DNA of 64,000 nucleotides, taken from assembly GCF_947494555.1 (NCBI RefSeq), contig NZ_CANLVF010000004.1:186001-250000 (forward strand), written 5' to 3'. The DNA is from an uncultured Roseibium sp. (GTDB lineage Bacteria > Pseudomonadota > Alphaproteobacteria > Rhizobiales > Stappiaceae). The notes under the pieces were generated by a model, which saw only the letters and a list, made by a program, of their open reading frames with translations, did not search any database and was not told where the DNA came from. The stretch's first letter is position 1, and the number at the start of each line of letters is the position of its first letter. The translations under genes and the position numbers were made by a program. Below, piece by piece: positions 34,772 to 43,432 of this stretch.

Positions 34772-36046
34772 TTGCATCATTTCAATTACAGGAACGGAGC
34801 GCTCTACGCTGAAGACGTCGCGGTCGAGGACATCGCCCGCGAAGTCGGGACGCCGTTCTATTGCTATTCGACCGCGACACTGACCCGTCACTATCAGGTG
34901 TTTTCTTCAGCTTTTGACGAAATCCCGTCGCTTGTCTGCTATGCGATGAAGGCGAATTCCAATCAGGCGGTCCTGGCGACGCTCGCAAAGCTGGGCGCCG
35001 GCATGGACGTGGTATCCGAGGGTGAACTGCGCCGTGCACGCGCCGCAGGTGTGCCCGCCGACCGGATCGTGTTCTCGGGCGTCGGAAAAACCGAAGCGGA
35101 GCAGGCCTACGCACTGGAAGAAGACATCTTGTGCTTCAACGTGGAATCGGAACCCGAGTTGCACCAGCTTTCGCGTGTCGCAAGCGAAATGGGCCGGACC
35201 GCTCGCGTTTCCATGCGCATCAATCCGGATGTCGATGCCAAGACCCACGCCAAGATCGCGACCGGCAAAGCGGAAAACAAATTCGGCATCCCCTGGCAAA
35301 GCGCCCGTGATGTCTACGCACAAGCGGCAAGCCTTCCGGGCATCAAGGTCACCGGTATCGATATGCATATCGGCTCTCAGATCACCGAGCTGGAGCCTTT
35401 CGACAACGCGTTTGCCCGCCTCGGCGACCTGATTTCGGACCTGCGTGCGCACGGACACAAGATCGACCATGTCGATCTAGGCGGCGGCCTCGGCATTCCC
35501 TATGTCAGCGACAATGACCCGCCACCGCACCCTGACGCCTATGCCGAGGTGGTCAAGAAACACGTTCGGGAGCTTGACTGCACGGTGATGTTCGAGCCGG
35601 GTCGCCTGATAGCAGGCAACGCGGGAATTCTGGTCACGAAGGTCATTTACGTAAAGGAGGGCGGCGACAAGACTTTCGTCATCGTGGACGGCGCGATGAA
35701 CGACCTGATCCGGCCGACCCTTTATGATGCTCACCACGAAATTCGCCCCGTTCAGGAAGACGACGGTAAGAGAGAGCGAATCAGGGCGGATATTGTCGGA
35801 CCCGTCTGCGAGACGGGCGACTTTCTGGCGCAAGACCGGGACATGGCAAATGTGTCAGCTGGGGATATTCTGGCGATCTATTCTGCAGGCGCCTATGGTG
35901 CCGTGCAGTCCAGCACATACAACACACGGTTACTGGTCCCCGAAGTCCTCGTAAACGCTGATCAATTCGCTGTCGTGCGGCCCCGGCAAAGCTATGAAGA
36001 GCTCCTTGGCCTGGACCGGATACCGGACTGGCTCAAGGCTTCGTGA
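34772..36046 (+). CDS. lysA: Diaminopimelate decarboxylase
   Basis: PLP-dependent conversion of meso-diaminopimelate to lysine. The TTG at 34772 is chosen (MHHFNYRNGALYAEDVAV, 424 residues), because GAGG precedes it and the family N terminus begins there; an upstream TTG at 34757 is an alternative. PLP lysine Lys60 in YAMKANSN, the glycine-rich VDLGGGLGIPY, FEPGRLIAGNAGI, and the C-terminal PVCETGDFLAQDR with catalytic Cys are all present. Confidence 0.97.
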   Translation: MHHFNYRNGALYAEDVAVEDIAREVGTPFYCYSTATLTRHYQVFSSAFDEIPSLVCYAMKANSNQAVLATLAKLGAGMDVVSEGELRRARAAGVPADRIVFSGVGKTEAEQAYALEEDILCFNVESEPELHQLSRVASEMGRTARVSMRINPDVDAKTHAKIATGKAENKFGIPWQSARDVYAQAASLPGIKVTGIDMHIGSQITELEPFDNAFARLGDLISDLRAHGHKIDHVDLGGGLGIPYVSDNDPPPHPDAYAEVVKKHVRELDCTVMFEPGRLIAGNAGILVTKVIYVKEGGDKTFVIVDGAMNDLIRPTLYDAHHEIRPVQEDDGKRERIRADIVGPVCETGDFLAQDRDMANVSAGDILAIYSAGAYGAVQSSTYNTRLLVPEVLVNADQFAVVRPRQSYEELLGLDRIPDWLKAS

Positions 36047-36178
36047 CGAAATCTGTCCGCAATTAGTTGATCCAGACTGTTGCCGGATCGCCTCCGATGC
36101 CTCACCTTATAGGATGGTGGGCCATTTCCGTAGCCGTGCACTGCCCTTACTGCTGCGGGATACGAACCGGAGGTGCCT

Positions 36179-38764
36179 TTGAGCTCGAAAGACAGCGATC
36201 AGGATCCCGAACGGCATTCTAATCCGGACGCGTCCGGCTGGCGCCGGTTTATCCAATCACGCCTTGATACGCTCATAAAGCAAAGCCGCTCGGCTCTTTT
36301 CGTTGAGCGCGTCTGGCGCGCCTTGATGCCCGTTCTCGTCGTGACAGGAATTTATGTCGGGCTCTCATGGCTGGGATTGTGGCTGGTGCTTCCCGTCTGG
36401 CTGGGTCTGGCGGGGATCGTGTTGTTCGCGGCAGCGCTGGTCTGGGCGTCCGCCGATCTGTTCCGGTTGCGCTGGCCGTCGCGCGAAGACGGGCTGTCTC
36501 GCGTTGAAAAGTCGTCCGGGCGCAGCCACCGGCCGCTGACCGCCCTTGAAGACGAGCTTTCAGTCGGAAACGAAAACGCGGAAAGCCGTGCCATCTGGGC
36601 GCTTCACCAACGCCGGACCGCCGAAGCCGTCGCATCGATCCGCTCCAAGGCACCGGATCCGCAGGCATACCGTCGCGATCCCTGGGCCTTGAGGGTTCTT
36701 GCCGCCAGCCTGCTGATTATCGGATTCACGACGGCAAGCGGCGATCATCTCGGACGGCTTGCTTCGGCGTTTCAAAACCCGTTCAAGACCGTGGAACCGC
36801 CAAGCCGGCTTGATGCATGGGTCACGCCGCCGATCTACACCAGCGAACCACCGGTTTACCTGACAGGCGAAAGCGCACAGCTGCGCGATCCGGGCGCGCC
36901 TGTTTCGGTGCCTGAAGGGTCGATTCTGGTCGTAAGGTCGCAAGGTGCGCGCGAGGTTGGAATGACGTTTGCCGGGCCGTTCGACACGGAACCGCGCGTC
37001 GTTGAGCCGGATGAGACATCGGAAGACACTGATGCGGAGCTCGCCAAGCTCCTGCCCGTCGAACGGCGCCTTACGCTCGAAACGACAGGTGTCGTCGAAC
37101 TCCTGGATGGCGAGGAACCGTTCCTGACGTTCGTTTTTGATGTCAGACCGGACGATGCTCCGGAAATCCGATTGACGGACGATCCTGAGGAACAGCTCAG
37201 CGGCGCGCTGAAATTCTCCTATCTGGTGAATGATGATTACGGCGTGGTCTCCGCGGAAGCGCGCATTACGCCGCTTCCCAATCCGGACCACCAGGACCGT
37301 GTTCCGCGCCCGCTGGTCGATGCGCCGCAGTTCCCCTTGTCGCTGCCTGCGCGCACCGGGACGGCAAAGACCGCTGAAACAATCCGCGACCTGACATCGC
37401 ATCCCTGGGCAGGCTCGGATGTCGATCTGACGCTTCTGGCGCGCGACCAGGCATCCCAGGAAGGCCTTTCACCCGCTTATCGCATCACGCTGCCGCAGCG
37501 CCGGTTCAGCAAGCCTCTGGCACGGGCCGTTGTAGAGCAACGGCGGAACCTGGCCCTTGACGCTCAGAACCATGCGCAGGTCATTACCGCCATGGATGCG
37601 CTGATGCTTGCCCCGGACCTCTTCGATATCAGGGCGCGCAATTATCTCGGGATGCGGTTTGCCTATGGCGAACTGGTCCAGGCGCAATCCGATGAGGATC
37701 TGAAGGCGATGCTGCCGCTCCTCTGGGATCTCGCGCTTTCCATTGAAGACGGTGACCTCTCGGCTGCAGAAAGAAAACTCCGCGATGCACAGGAGGCCTT
37801 GCGCAAGGCGCTTGAAGAAGGTGCGAGTGATGAAGAAATTGCCAAGCTGACTCAGGAGCTGCGCGAAGCACTCAACGAGTACATGCAGGCCCTTGCCGAG
37901 CAGATGCGGCAGAACCCGCAAGCCATGCAGCCGTTTGACGGCAACCAGCAGACCCTCAATCAGCAGGATCTGAGCGAGATGCTGGACCGCATCGAGGAGC
38001 TGGCACGCACAGGGTCGCGCGACGCGGCGCGGGAACTTCTGGCCCAGATGCAGCAGATGCTTGAAAACCTGCAGGCCGGCCGTCCGCAGATGATGCCAAA
38101 TGGCATGAACAGCGAGATGATGGAAATGCTCAACCAGCTGGGTGAAATGATCCAGCGGCAGCAGCAGTTGATGGACGAAACCCATAATTTCAACCAGGAC
38201 CAGCAACGCCAGCGTGGTGGCCAACAGCAACAGCAGCAAGGACAGCAGCAGCAGGGTCAGGGCCAGCAACTGACCCAGGAGCAACTCGAACAGATGTTGC
38301 AGCAGCTGCAACAGGGTCAGGGCAATCTGGCGCAACAGCTGCAGGAGCTAATGGAACAGCTCGGCCAGAACGGTATGGGCCAGAATGAAGCGCTCGGTCA
38401 GGCCGGGGAATCCATGGGCGACGCACAGCAGTCCCTCGGCGAAGGTCAGGGCCAGCAGGCGCTTGGCCAGCAGGGAGATGCACTCGACGCGCTCCGGCGC
38501 GGCGCGCAGAGCATGACCGAGCAGATGATGGGTCAGGGCGAAGGTGCCGGCAACCCGAACGGACCGTCGCCGATTGATGAGGATCCGCTCGGACGCCCGC
38601 GCAGAACGGAAGGGCCCGATTTCAATAACCGTGTCCAGATCCCGGACGAGATCGACGTCCAACGTGCCCGGCGTATCTTGGAAGAACTGCGCAGGCGCTT
38701 TTCCGACCCGTCCCGGCCCCAGCTCGAACTGGACTACCTGGAGCGGCTCCTGAAGCGGTACTGA
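36179..38764 (+). CDS. TIGR02302-family membrane protein with Gln-rich C-terminal half
   Basis: About 861 residues from a TTG at 36179, because GGAGG lies just upstream; an earlier GTG at 36173 overlaps that site. Two hydrophobic segments lie near the N terminus (about 48-100), another at about 178. The region up to about residue 460 is conserved in alphaproteobacterial TIGR02302/DUF4175 proteins (RLDAWVTPPIYTSEPPVYLT). The C-terminal part is a low-complexity Gln/Met-rich helix with QQ tracts (residues 560-790). Function unknown; usually next to lysA, as here. Confidence 0.88.
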   Translation: MSSKDSDQDPERHSNPDASGWRRFIQSRLDTLIKQSRSALFVERVWRALMPVLVVTGIYVGLSWLGLWLVLPVWLGLAGIVLFAAALVWASADLFRLRWPSREDGLSRVEKSSGRSHRPLTALEDELSVGNENAESRAIWALHQRRTAEAVASIRSKAPDPQAYRRDPWALRVLAASLLIIGFTTASGDHLGRLASAFQNPFKTVEPPSRLDAWVTPPIYTSEPPVYLTGESAQLRDPGAPVSVPEGSILVVRSQGAREVGMTFAGPFDTEPRVVEPDETSEDTDAELAKLLPVERRLTLETTGVVELLDGEEPFLTFVFDVRPDDAPEIRLTDDPEEQLSGALKFSYLVNDDYGVVSAEARITPLPNPDHQDRVPRPLVDAPQFPLSLPARTGTAKTAETIRDLTSHPWAGSDVDLTLLARDQASQEGLSPAYRITLPQRRFSKPLARAVVEQRRNLALDAQNHAQVITAMDALMLAPDLFDIRARNYLGMRFAYGELVQAQSDEDLKAMLPLLWDLALSIEDGDLSAAERKLRDAQEALRKALEEGASDEEIAKLTQELREALNEYMQALAEQMRQNPQAMQPFDGNQQTLNQQDLSEMLDRIEELARTGSRDAARELLAQMQQMLENLQAGRPQMMPNGMNSEMMEMLNQLGEMIQRQQQLMDETHNFNQDQQRQRGGQQQQQQGQQQQGQGQQLTQEQLEQMLQQLQQGQGNLAQQLQELMEQLGQNGMGQNEALGQAGESMGDAQQSLGEGQGQQALGQQGDALDALRRGAQSMTEQMMGQGEGAGNPNGPSPIDEDPLGRPRRTEGPDFNNRVQIPDEIDVQRARRILEELRRRFSDPSRPQLELDYLERLLKRY

Positions 38765-38827
38765 GCGCCATGGAAGATGATCTGTCGCGCTCTGATGCTT
38801 TGACAGTCTGAATTGATTGGCAGAATC

Positions 38828-38859
38828 AAAACGCCCCGGAAATTCATCCGGGGCGTTTT
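38828..38859. terminator. Bidirectional terminator between the TIGR02302 gene and the VPLPA-CTERM gene
   Basis: AAAACGCCCCGG (38828-38839) and CCGGGGCGTTTT (38848-38859) pair perfectly around an 8-nt loop. A-run and T-run on either side make it usable from both convergent genes. Confidence 0.9.
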
Positions 38860-38886
38860 GCATTCAGGCGAACGGCAATAGCGAGC

Positions 38887-39492
38887 CTAGTCTGGCCTGC
38901 TAAACCTTCGAGCCAATCCCAGGGCCCCGATCCCGGCAAGCAGGAGTGGTAGCGAAGCCGGCAGCGGGACCGGGACGGGTGTCCTGCCGCTGATGAAGCT
39001 TCCCTCGTCTCCGTGGCGGACCGGGGAACAGTTCCCGCAATCGACAAACCCGGTGCTGGTGAGCGAGAACTGGTTCACGGTATCTGCCACCAGGGGTAAA
39101 AGAGCGACAGCCGTATCGAGAACGTCGAGACCGCTGAAGCCAAGACCGAGACGCAATACCCGCTCGCGGTCCGGCCCGGGGAGATAGGTCACATCGTCGG
39201 TTTGAAACTGGATGAAGCTGAAGCCGTTTTGCGTGAAAGCCGAGGCAACGTGGCCCGCGCTGTCATTGCTGAAGGTTTCTCCCGGCAGAACGTGTCCGCC
39301 GCTGAACAGTCCTCCGGAGACGGTTATGTTCCAGGCGGTGGCAGCGTTGAGGTCGCTGTCCCAAACGAAGTTGCCGACAGCCGTCCCATTGTCCTCGAAC
39401 TGAAGGTCCAGCTGCCACGTGACCGGGGCTGCCTGGGAAGAAACCGCCCAGGTGCTGAAAATGATTGCCTTAAAAAGTGTCCTGAGTATCAC
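38887..39492 (-). CDS. VPLPA-CTERM sorting-domain exported protein
   Basis: A 201-residue exported protein. A signal peptide (FKAIIFSTWAVSSQA) leads into a beta-rich domain with LQFEDNGTAVGNFVWDSD-type sequence. The C terminus has the tripartite sorting signal VPLPASLPLLLAGIGALGLARRF: motif, hydrophobic helix, basic tail. Such PEP-CTERM-like tails are recognised by exosortases, which usually target exopolysaccharide-linked surface display. No exosortase gene is in the window. Function of the main domain unknown. Confidence 0.88.
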   Translation of the reverse strand: MILRTLFKAIIFSTWAVSSQAAPVTWQLDLQFEDNGTAVGNFVWDSDLNAATAWNITVSGGLFSGGHVLPGETFSNDSAGHVASAFTQNGFSFIQFQTDDVTYLPGPDRERVLRLGLGFSGLDVLDTAVALLPLVADTVNQFSLTSTGFVDCGNCSPVRHGDEGSFISGRTPVPVPLPASLPLLLAGIGALGLARRFSRPD

Positions 39493-39807
39493 GATGCTCT
39501 CCGTCGCCGTAAGTGTTGCTTTGTTGCGGCCTCACTTCAGAACGCGACAAAATTCTGCTGTTTCCTGGACCCGTTTGAGCCCAAGATTGATCTTTTTCTC
39601 CAGACCAAAGCCGACCAGATGAGCTGAAAACGCTCGCGCTCGATCGATTTCGCTTTGCCAAGATCCGACAGTAATTTCGCGGACTGCTGAGTGGATGGCC
39701 TTGCCAATCGCCACGGAGACTAGGGTTTTCGTTTCCGCTCCAGAACCCGAATCGCGACATAGGGGCTTTGCAATTCTGCACGACGCCCCAGAGGGCAAGT
39801 GTTCCCG
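39493..39807. other. Intergenic region between the VPLPA-CTERM gene and the NTF2-like operon
   Basis: About 315 bases. An 88-residue minus-strand frame at 39532-39798 fills most of it (see its own entry). Otherwise I see no clear promoter, terminator or repeat. Confidence 0.4.
39532..39798 (-). CDS. Possible small helical protein or gene remnant
   Basis: An 88-residue frame starting nine bases after the third NTF2-like gene. The C-terminal two thirds look like a charged amphipathic helix (AIGKAIHSAVREIT, SWQSEIDRARAFSAHLVG, LEKKINLGLKRVQETAEF). No family recognised. It may be the last gene of the operon, a truncated remnant of a helical protein such as a phasin, or chance. Confidence 0.25.
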   Translation of the reverse strand: MPSGASCRIAKPLCRDSGSGAETKTLVSVAIGKAIHSAVREITVGSWQSEIDRARAFSAHLVGFGLEKKINLGLKRVQETAEFCRVLK

Positions 39808-40230
39808 TTAGAGACCCGCCGCTCCTGCAGATGTTTCTGTCTTGAGCAGAGGCGGGCCGTAGGGACAGTCGATCAGGTATCCCCAGCCGCCATTGGCGAG
39901 CCGTTTTGCCACCTCGGTGGACCGGCCTTCGGCTATTACGGTGCCGTCCGGAGCCAAGACGCGCCAGGTCGCGCACAACATGGCCGTATCTCCGACGATC
40001 ACTTCGCTGGTGACGTTGCTTTCAATCCTGGGCCTGACCTCAAGCAGCTCCTCGAACGCGGCGCGTGCACCGGCAATCCCGGATTTCGGGGGCTGGTCCG
40101 GCGGGAAGAAGATCAGGCAGTCGGGGTGAAACATCGACACGATGCCATCTATGTCGCCGTCCTCAAGGTAAGCACTCACGCAGTCGGCAATGTCTCTTGG
40201 CCGGTGCGCAATTCTGCCGGGTATTGTCAT
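39808..40230 (-). CDS. NTF2-like (SnoaL/DUF4440) protein, third of three
   Basis: A 140-residue NTF2-fold protein: N-terminal helices DIADCVSAYLEDGDIDGIVS, then MFHPDCLIFFPPDQPPKSGIAG, and a beta sheet ending in GWGYLIDCPYGPP. The fold is used by small isomerases, hydrolases and binding proteins, so the activity is open. It is the last complete gene of a minus-strand operon; the gap to the second copy is 56 bases. Confidence 0.8.
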   Translation of the reverse strand: MTIPGRIAHRPRDIADCVSAYLEDGDIDGIVSMFHPDCLIFFPPDQPPKSGIAGARAAFEELLEVRPRIESNVTSEVIVGDTAMLCATWRVLAPDGTVIAEGRSTEVAKRLANGGWGYLIDCPYGPPLLKTETSAGAAGL

Positions 40231-40286
40231 ATTAAAGTTCCTGATCTGTATTGAGAGGGGGAGGCCAAGCCGCGTGTGCGTTGGTC

Positions 40287-40724
40287 CTAAAAATCAAACG
40301 GACCGGCTTCCCGGATCTTGTCGGGTAACCAGGTTTCATGGATGTGGAGCCATTTGAATGGCGGACCTGGTTGCAGCACCGCGCTGGTAACGCGCGCATT
40401 GTTTGGAAGGTTTGACGCGAATGCACCTGCCTGCCACTCGGTATAGGTGGCCAGAACCATGTCGCCGCTTCCATGCCTCACAAAGACGTCCCGGATTTCA
40501 ATTCTGAAGTCCGTGTTCGAGCCGTATCCGTTCTCGAACATCTCCTTGAGTGCGTCGTAGCGGTAGACTTGCCCTTCCGGGGAAATGAAGGTCACGTCCC
40601 GATCGAACCGCGCTAGAAGGCACGGCTCCAGTTGATCGCGCGCTATCGTTCCGGTGAACCATTGGACAAAGAAGTCATGCGCATCGACGATTTCGTTCCG
40701 GATGTCATCCAGGAGTGTGCTCAT
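40287..40724 (-). CDS. NTF2-like protein, second of three
   Basis: 145 residues from ATG 40724 (MSTLLDDIRNEIVDAHDFF), preceded by TGAGGGACC; the open frame to 40793 overlaps the neighbouring gene's end in another frame and is not used. It shows the SnoaL/NTF2-like alternation of helices and a curved sheet: CLLARFDRDVTFISPEGQVY, DALKEMFENGYG, then RIEIRDVFVRHG and WLHIHETWLPD. The gap to the first copy is ten bases. Function unknown. Confidence 0.8.
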   Translation of the reverse strand: MSTLLDDIRNEIVDAHDFFVQWFTGTIARDQLEPCLLARFDRDVTFISPEGQVYRYDALKEMFENGYGSNTDFRIEIRDVFVRHGSGDMVLATYTEWQAGAFASNLPNNARVTSAVLQPGPPFKWLHIHETWLPDKIREAGPFDF

Positions 40725-40734
40725 GGTGGGTCCC

Positions 40735-41130
40735 TCAGGTCGCGTTGCGCTCGCCATTGTTGTCGATATCGAGCAGCAGTTTCCAGGATCCATCAGGATG
40801 TTTGCGATATGTCAGGACAAGCCGTCCCGCGCCGCCGCCTTTCCGGCCTGTTTTCTTTTCCGTAAACTCGACTGTGAAATGGCCGACCATCAGCGCCTGA
40901 TCGCCATAGACCTTGAAATGTTCGATTTCGAAGCCGGATCTGAATGTGTTGGCTTCGATGCGAGGCCCGTATTTGTCCCGGATGGCCTGAATGCCGACTG
41001 TTGTCGGTTGACGTTCGTTGCAGACGACGACCTCAGGATCGCAGGTCTTGACCATGCGCTCCAGATCGCCGCTATCCAGTCCTTCCATCCAGTCGTTAAG
41101 CGCTGCCATTACGGCGTCTTTGTCGTCCAT
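40735..41130 (-). CDS. NTF2-like protein, first of three
   Basis: 131 residues: AVMAALNDWMEGLDSGDLER, PEVVVCNERQPTTVGIQAIRD, and a C-terminal sheet GRLVLTYRKHPDGSWKLLLD (the DUF4440 GxWK signature). It opens the operon, facing the LysR gene across about 110 bases containing an inverted repeat. Start with GAGAACAGAC upstream. The enzyme activity, if any, is unknown. Confidence 0.82.
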   Translation of the reverse strand: MDDKDAVMAALNDWMEGLDSGDLERMVKTCDPEVVVCNERQPTTVGIQAIRDKYGPRIEANTFRSGFEIEHFKVYGDQALMVGHFTVEFTEKKTGRKGGGAGRLVLTYRKHPDGSWKLLLDIDNNGERNAT

Positions 41131-41187
41131 GTCTGTTCTCCTTCGTTGGTGTGACCGTTCTCTTGCCAGTGAAAATAAGAATGTGAT

Positions 41188-41219
41188 ACTGTAAGAAAAA
41201 TACCTATTAATCTTACAGT
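41188..41219. promoter_or_regulatory. Probable LysR-type operator dyad
   Basis: ACTGTAAGA (41188-41196) and TCTTACAGT (41211-41219) are perfect 9-bp arms 14 nt apart, in the divergent region between the NTF2-like operon and the LysR gene. The LysR start is 20 bases away, so binding would also repress the regulator gene. Confidence 0.65.
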
Positions 41220-41238
41220 TTGATCGAAAAAGCGAACA

Positions 41239-42144
41239 ATGAGGCGCAATCAGCTCAGCGACATGTCCGTGTTCGTCGAAGTGGCCCGTGTGAAGGGCTT
41301 CAGGGCGGCGGCTGAAAACCTGAAGCTCAAGGCAGGATCTGTCAGCGAGGCCGTGCAGAGGTTTGAAGACCGGCTGGGTGTGCGTTTGTTTGAACGCTCA
41401 ACACGCTCTGTTGCGCTGACGCCGGCAGGCGAACAGCTTTACCGTCGGAGCCTGCCCGCAATTACGGACTTGGAAACAGCGATACGCGAACTCGACGCGC
41501 TCAAAGACACAGTTGCCGGAACCCTGCGTATTTCCGCGCCCTACAGCGCGGGCGCGTTTTTTCTGGACGATCTCGTGAGCGAATTCGCGTTGCTCCATCC
41601 CGATGTTGCGGTCGAACTGATTTACGACGATTCGAAGGTCGACCTGGTCGAGGCAGGTGTCGATGTGGCGATCCGGTCCAACACCCTTCTGGAGCCGGAT
41701 ACCCACGCTCTGCCGATTGGCCCCGAGCTGCGCATGGCAATTGTCGCTTCCCATTCTTATCTGGAGCGGGCAGGAGTTCCGACGTCTCCCGAATACATTC
41801 TTGATCACGAGGGAATTTGCTTTGCTTTCGGCCGCGGTGACCGGCTGGCTCCCTGGATGTTCGACGGCAAGGACGGCCTTTACAGCGTGATGCCCCGGCC
41901 GCGCATGGTCGTAAATGATCTCAGGGCGCTTTTGACCTATGCCCGCGCGGGCCTTGGCCTTGCTTATGTCTATGCCGACATGGCGGAAGCAGATCTTGCA
42001 ACAGGCGATCTCATTGCCGTTCTGTCCGGAGCAGTCCCCTCTTTGCCGCGGTATTCACTGAACTATCGCAGTAAAAGACATATGCCGCGCAGGCTCCGGG
42101 CTTTTATAGATCTAGCGAGGAAGACCCGCAGGAAGTCGCCGTGA
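41239..42144 (+). CDS. LysR-family transcriptional regulator
   Basis: A 301-residue regulator. The N-terminal winged helix-turn-helix is MSVFVEVARVKGFRAAAENL, GSVSEAVQRFEDRLGVRLFE and RSTRSVALTPAGEQLYRR. The C-terminal periplasmic-binding-like domain begins around GTLRISAPYSAGAFFLDDLV. It is divergent from three NTF2-like genes, the usual arrangement for a LysR regulator and its target. Inducer unknown. Confidence 0.93.
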   Translation: MRRNQLSDMSVFVEVARVKGFRAAAENLKLKAGSVSEAVQRFEDRLGVRLFERSTRSVALTPAGEQLYRRSLPAITDLETAIRELDALKDTVAGTLRISAPYSAGAFFLDDLVSEFALLHPDVAVELIYDDSKVDLVEAGVDVAIRSNTLLEPDTHALPIGPELRMAIVASHSYLERAGVPTSPEYILDHEGICFAFGRGDRLAPWMFDGKDGLYSVMPRPRMVVNDLRALLTYARAGLGLAYVYADMAEADLATGDLIAVLSGAVPSLPRYSLNYRSKRHMPRRLRAFIDLARKTRRKSP

Positions 42145-42275
42145 TCCTGTGACTTTTTAGCCTGATGAGTTTTCAAGCATGGCAAAGCCGTTTGAGGTAC
42201 ATGAGCGGTTGAACGAATTGCACCGCGCTCTTGGTGATCAGAGTGGTGACGCCACGATCATCGCTGCAAGAGACT

Positions 42276-43280
42276 TCACCCTGTTTCGCCTTCGATCAGT
42301 TCAAATCCCATGTCCCACCGAAGGCGCACAGGCGTGTTGGAAAGTTGCTGGAGAATATTGCGGGCTGCGCGGCGTCCGGTCTCGTAGCGGTTGGTGAGGA
42401 TAGTTGTCAGACGCTTCGGCAGGTTCTGTCCACTTTCAAGTCCGCTGAACCCTGCAATAGCCAGACGATCGGGAACTGAGATTCCGGCTTGCAGACAGTG
42501 CATCAAGCCGCCGGTTGCTGCAGTGTCATTGGAAAAGAAAACGGCATCGCGATCCGGTGCTTGTTCGAGGAGCCGTATCAGCCCGCTTTTTCCGGATGCC
42601 AGGTTTGGGGGACGGTTGAAAAGATCCGGTGCGAAAATGCCGAAGCCGTGACGTTCCAGTTCGGCCTTGATGGCCTGAAAGCGGATTGCTGCGGCATAGT
42701 CACTCTCGTTCCAGCCCACATACCCAAATCGCCGGTATTTTTTTGTGACCATATATGCGGCCAATGCCCGGCCGGCTTCGGTGTGATTGAGCCCCACACA
42801 CATTTCTATCGGGTCTTCCGGCAGGTTCATGATTTCCACAACCGGAATGTCGGCATTCAGCAGCACATTGCGGGTTTTCGGCGAGTGACGAACGTTAGAC
42901 ACCACAAAGCCAGCCGGGCGCCAGGACATCATCGAATAAACGAGTTCTTCTTCCTTCGCGATGCTGTAGTCGGAAACGCCGACAACGGCTTGATATCCTT
43001 CCCGGTCCAGCATCTCCGAGATCCCGCTCAAGACTTCCGTGAAGACATGATTGGACAAGGACGGAATGATCACGGCGACCTGGTTGGATCGCGCCGTTGC
43101 GAGCGATCCTGCCATCCGGTTTTCGACATATCCCAGTCTGTCGATCGCAGCCAGAACCGTCTTCCTGGTTCCAGCCGAGACAGTGCCGGATTTACGCAGA
43201 ACCCTTGACACGGTCATTTCGGAAACGTTGGCCGCTTCTGCTACGTCCTTCAAAGTTCTACGTTTTCTAATTTTAGTCAA
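42276..43280 (-). CDS. LacI-family transcriptional regulator
   Basis: A 334-residue repressor-type regulator. The start is a TTG at 43280. The helix-turn-helix TLKDVAEAANVSEMTVSRVLR (given in part) with the hinge YVENRMAGSLATARSNQVAV is followed by a sugar-binding-like domain ending LIEGETG. It is divergent from the FAD monooxygenase/ABC transporter operon, which it probably controls. The palindromic site at 43294-43320 is its likely operator. Effector unknown; LacI members usually bind sugars or purines. Confidence 0.94.
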   Translation of the reverse strand: MTKIRKRRTLKDVAEAANVSEMTVSRVLRKSGTVSAGTRKTVLAAIDRLGYVENRMAGSLATARSNQVAVIIPSLSNHVFTEVLSGISEMLDREGYQAVVGVSDYSIAKEEELVYSMMSWRPAGFVVSNVRHSPKTRNVLLNADIPVVEIMNLPEDPIEMCVGLNHTEAGRALAAYMVTKKYRRFGYVGWNESDYAAAIRFQAIKAELERHGFGIFAPDLFNRPPNLASGKSGLIRLLEQAPDRDAVFFSNDTAATGGLMHCLQAGISVPDRLAIAGFSGLESGQNLPKRLTTILTNRYETGRRAARNILQQLSNTPVRLRWDMGFELIEGETG

Positions 43281-43293
43281 TGGAACTTACCTA

Positions 43294-43320
43294 ATTGTTA
43301 GCGGCAAACAATCTAACAAT
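43294..43320. promoter_or_regulatory. LacI-type operator candidate
   Basis: ATTGTTAG (43294-43301) and CTAACAAT (43313-43320) are perfect inverted arms 11 nt apart. An inner ATTGTT/AACAAT pairing (43294-43312) is also possible. The site lies 14 bases from the lacI-type start and about 110 from the monooxygenase start. Confidence 0.6.
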
Positions 43321-43432
43321 AGAACGCCCCTTGAGGCTTGTATAGAGTTTCAAAAAGAGGTTGGGGCGCGGGACGGAAAACGCACTCAAAAATCGCCAGG
43401 AAGTAAAACCAAGGGTCTTGGAACAAGGACAC

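Noticed and set aside
38200..38480. CRISPR or tandem repeat in the Gln-rich gene
   Set aside because: The repetition is codon-level low complexity (CAG/CAA) inside a coding frame, with no spacer-repeat structure.
42179..42397. Short plus-strand ORF downstream of the LysR gene
   Set aside because: It runs into and is antisense to the 3' end of the LacI gene and has no homologous pattern.
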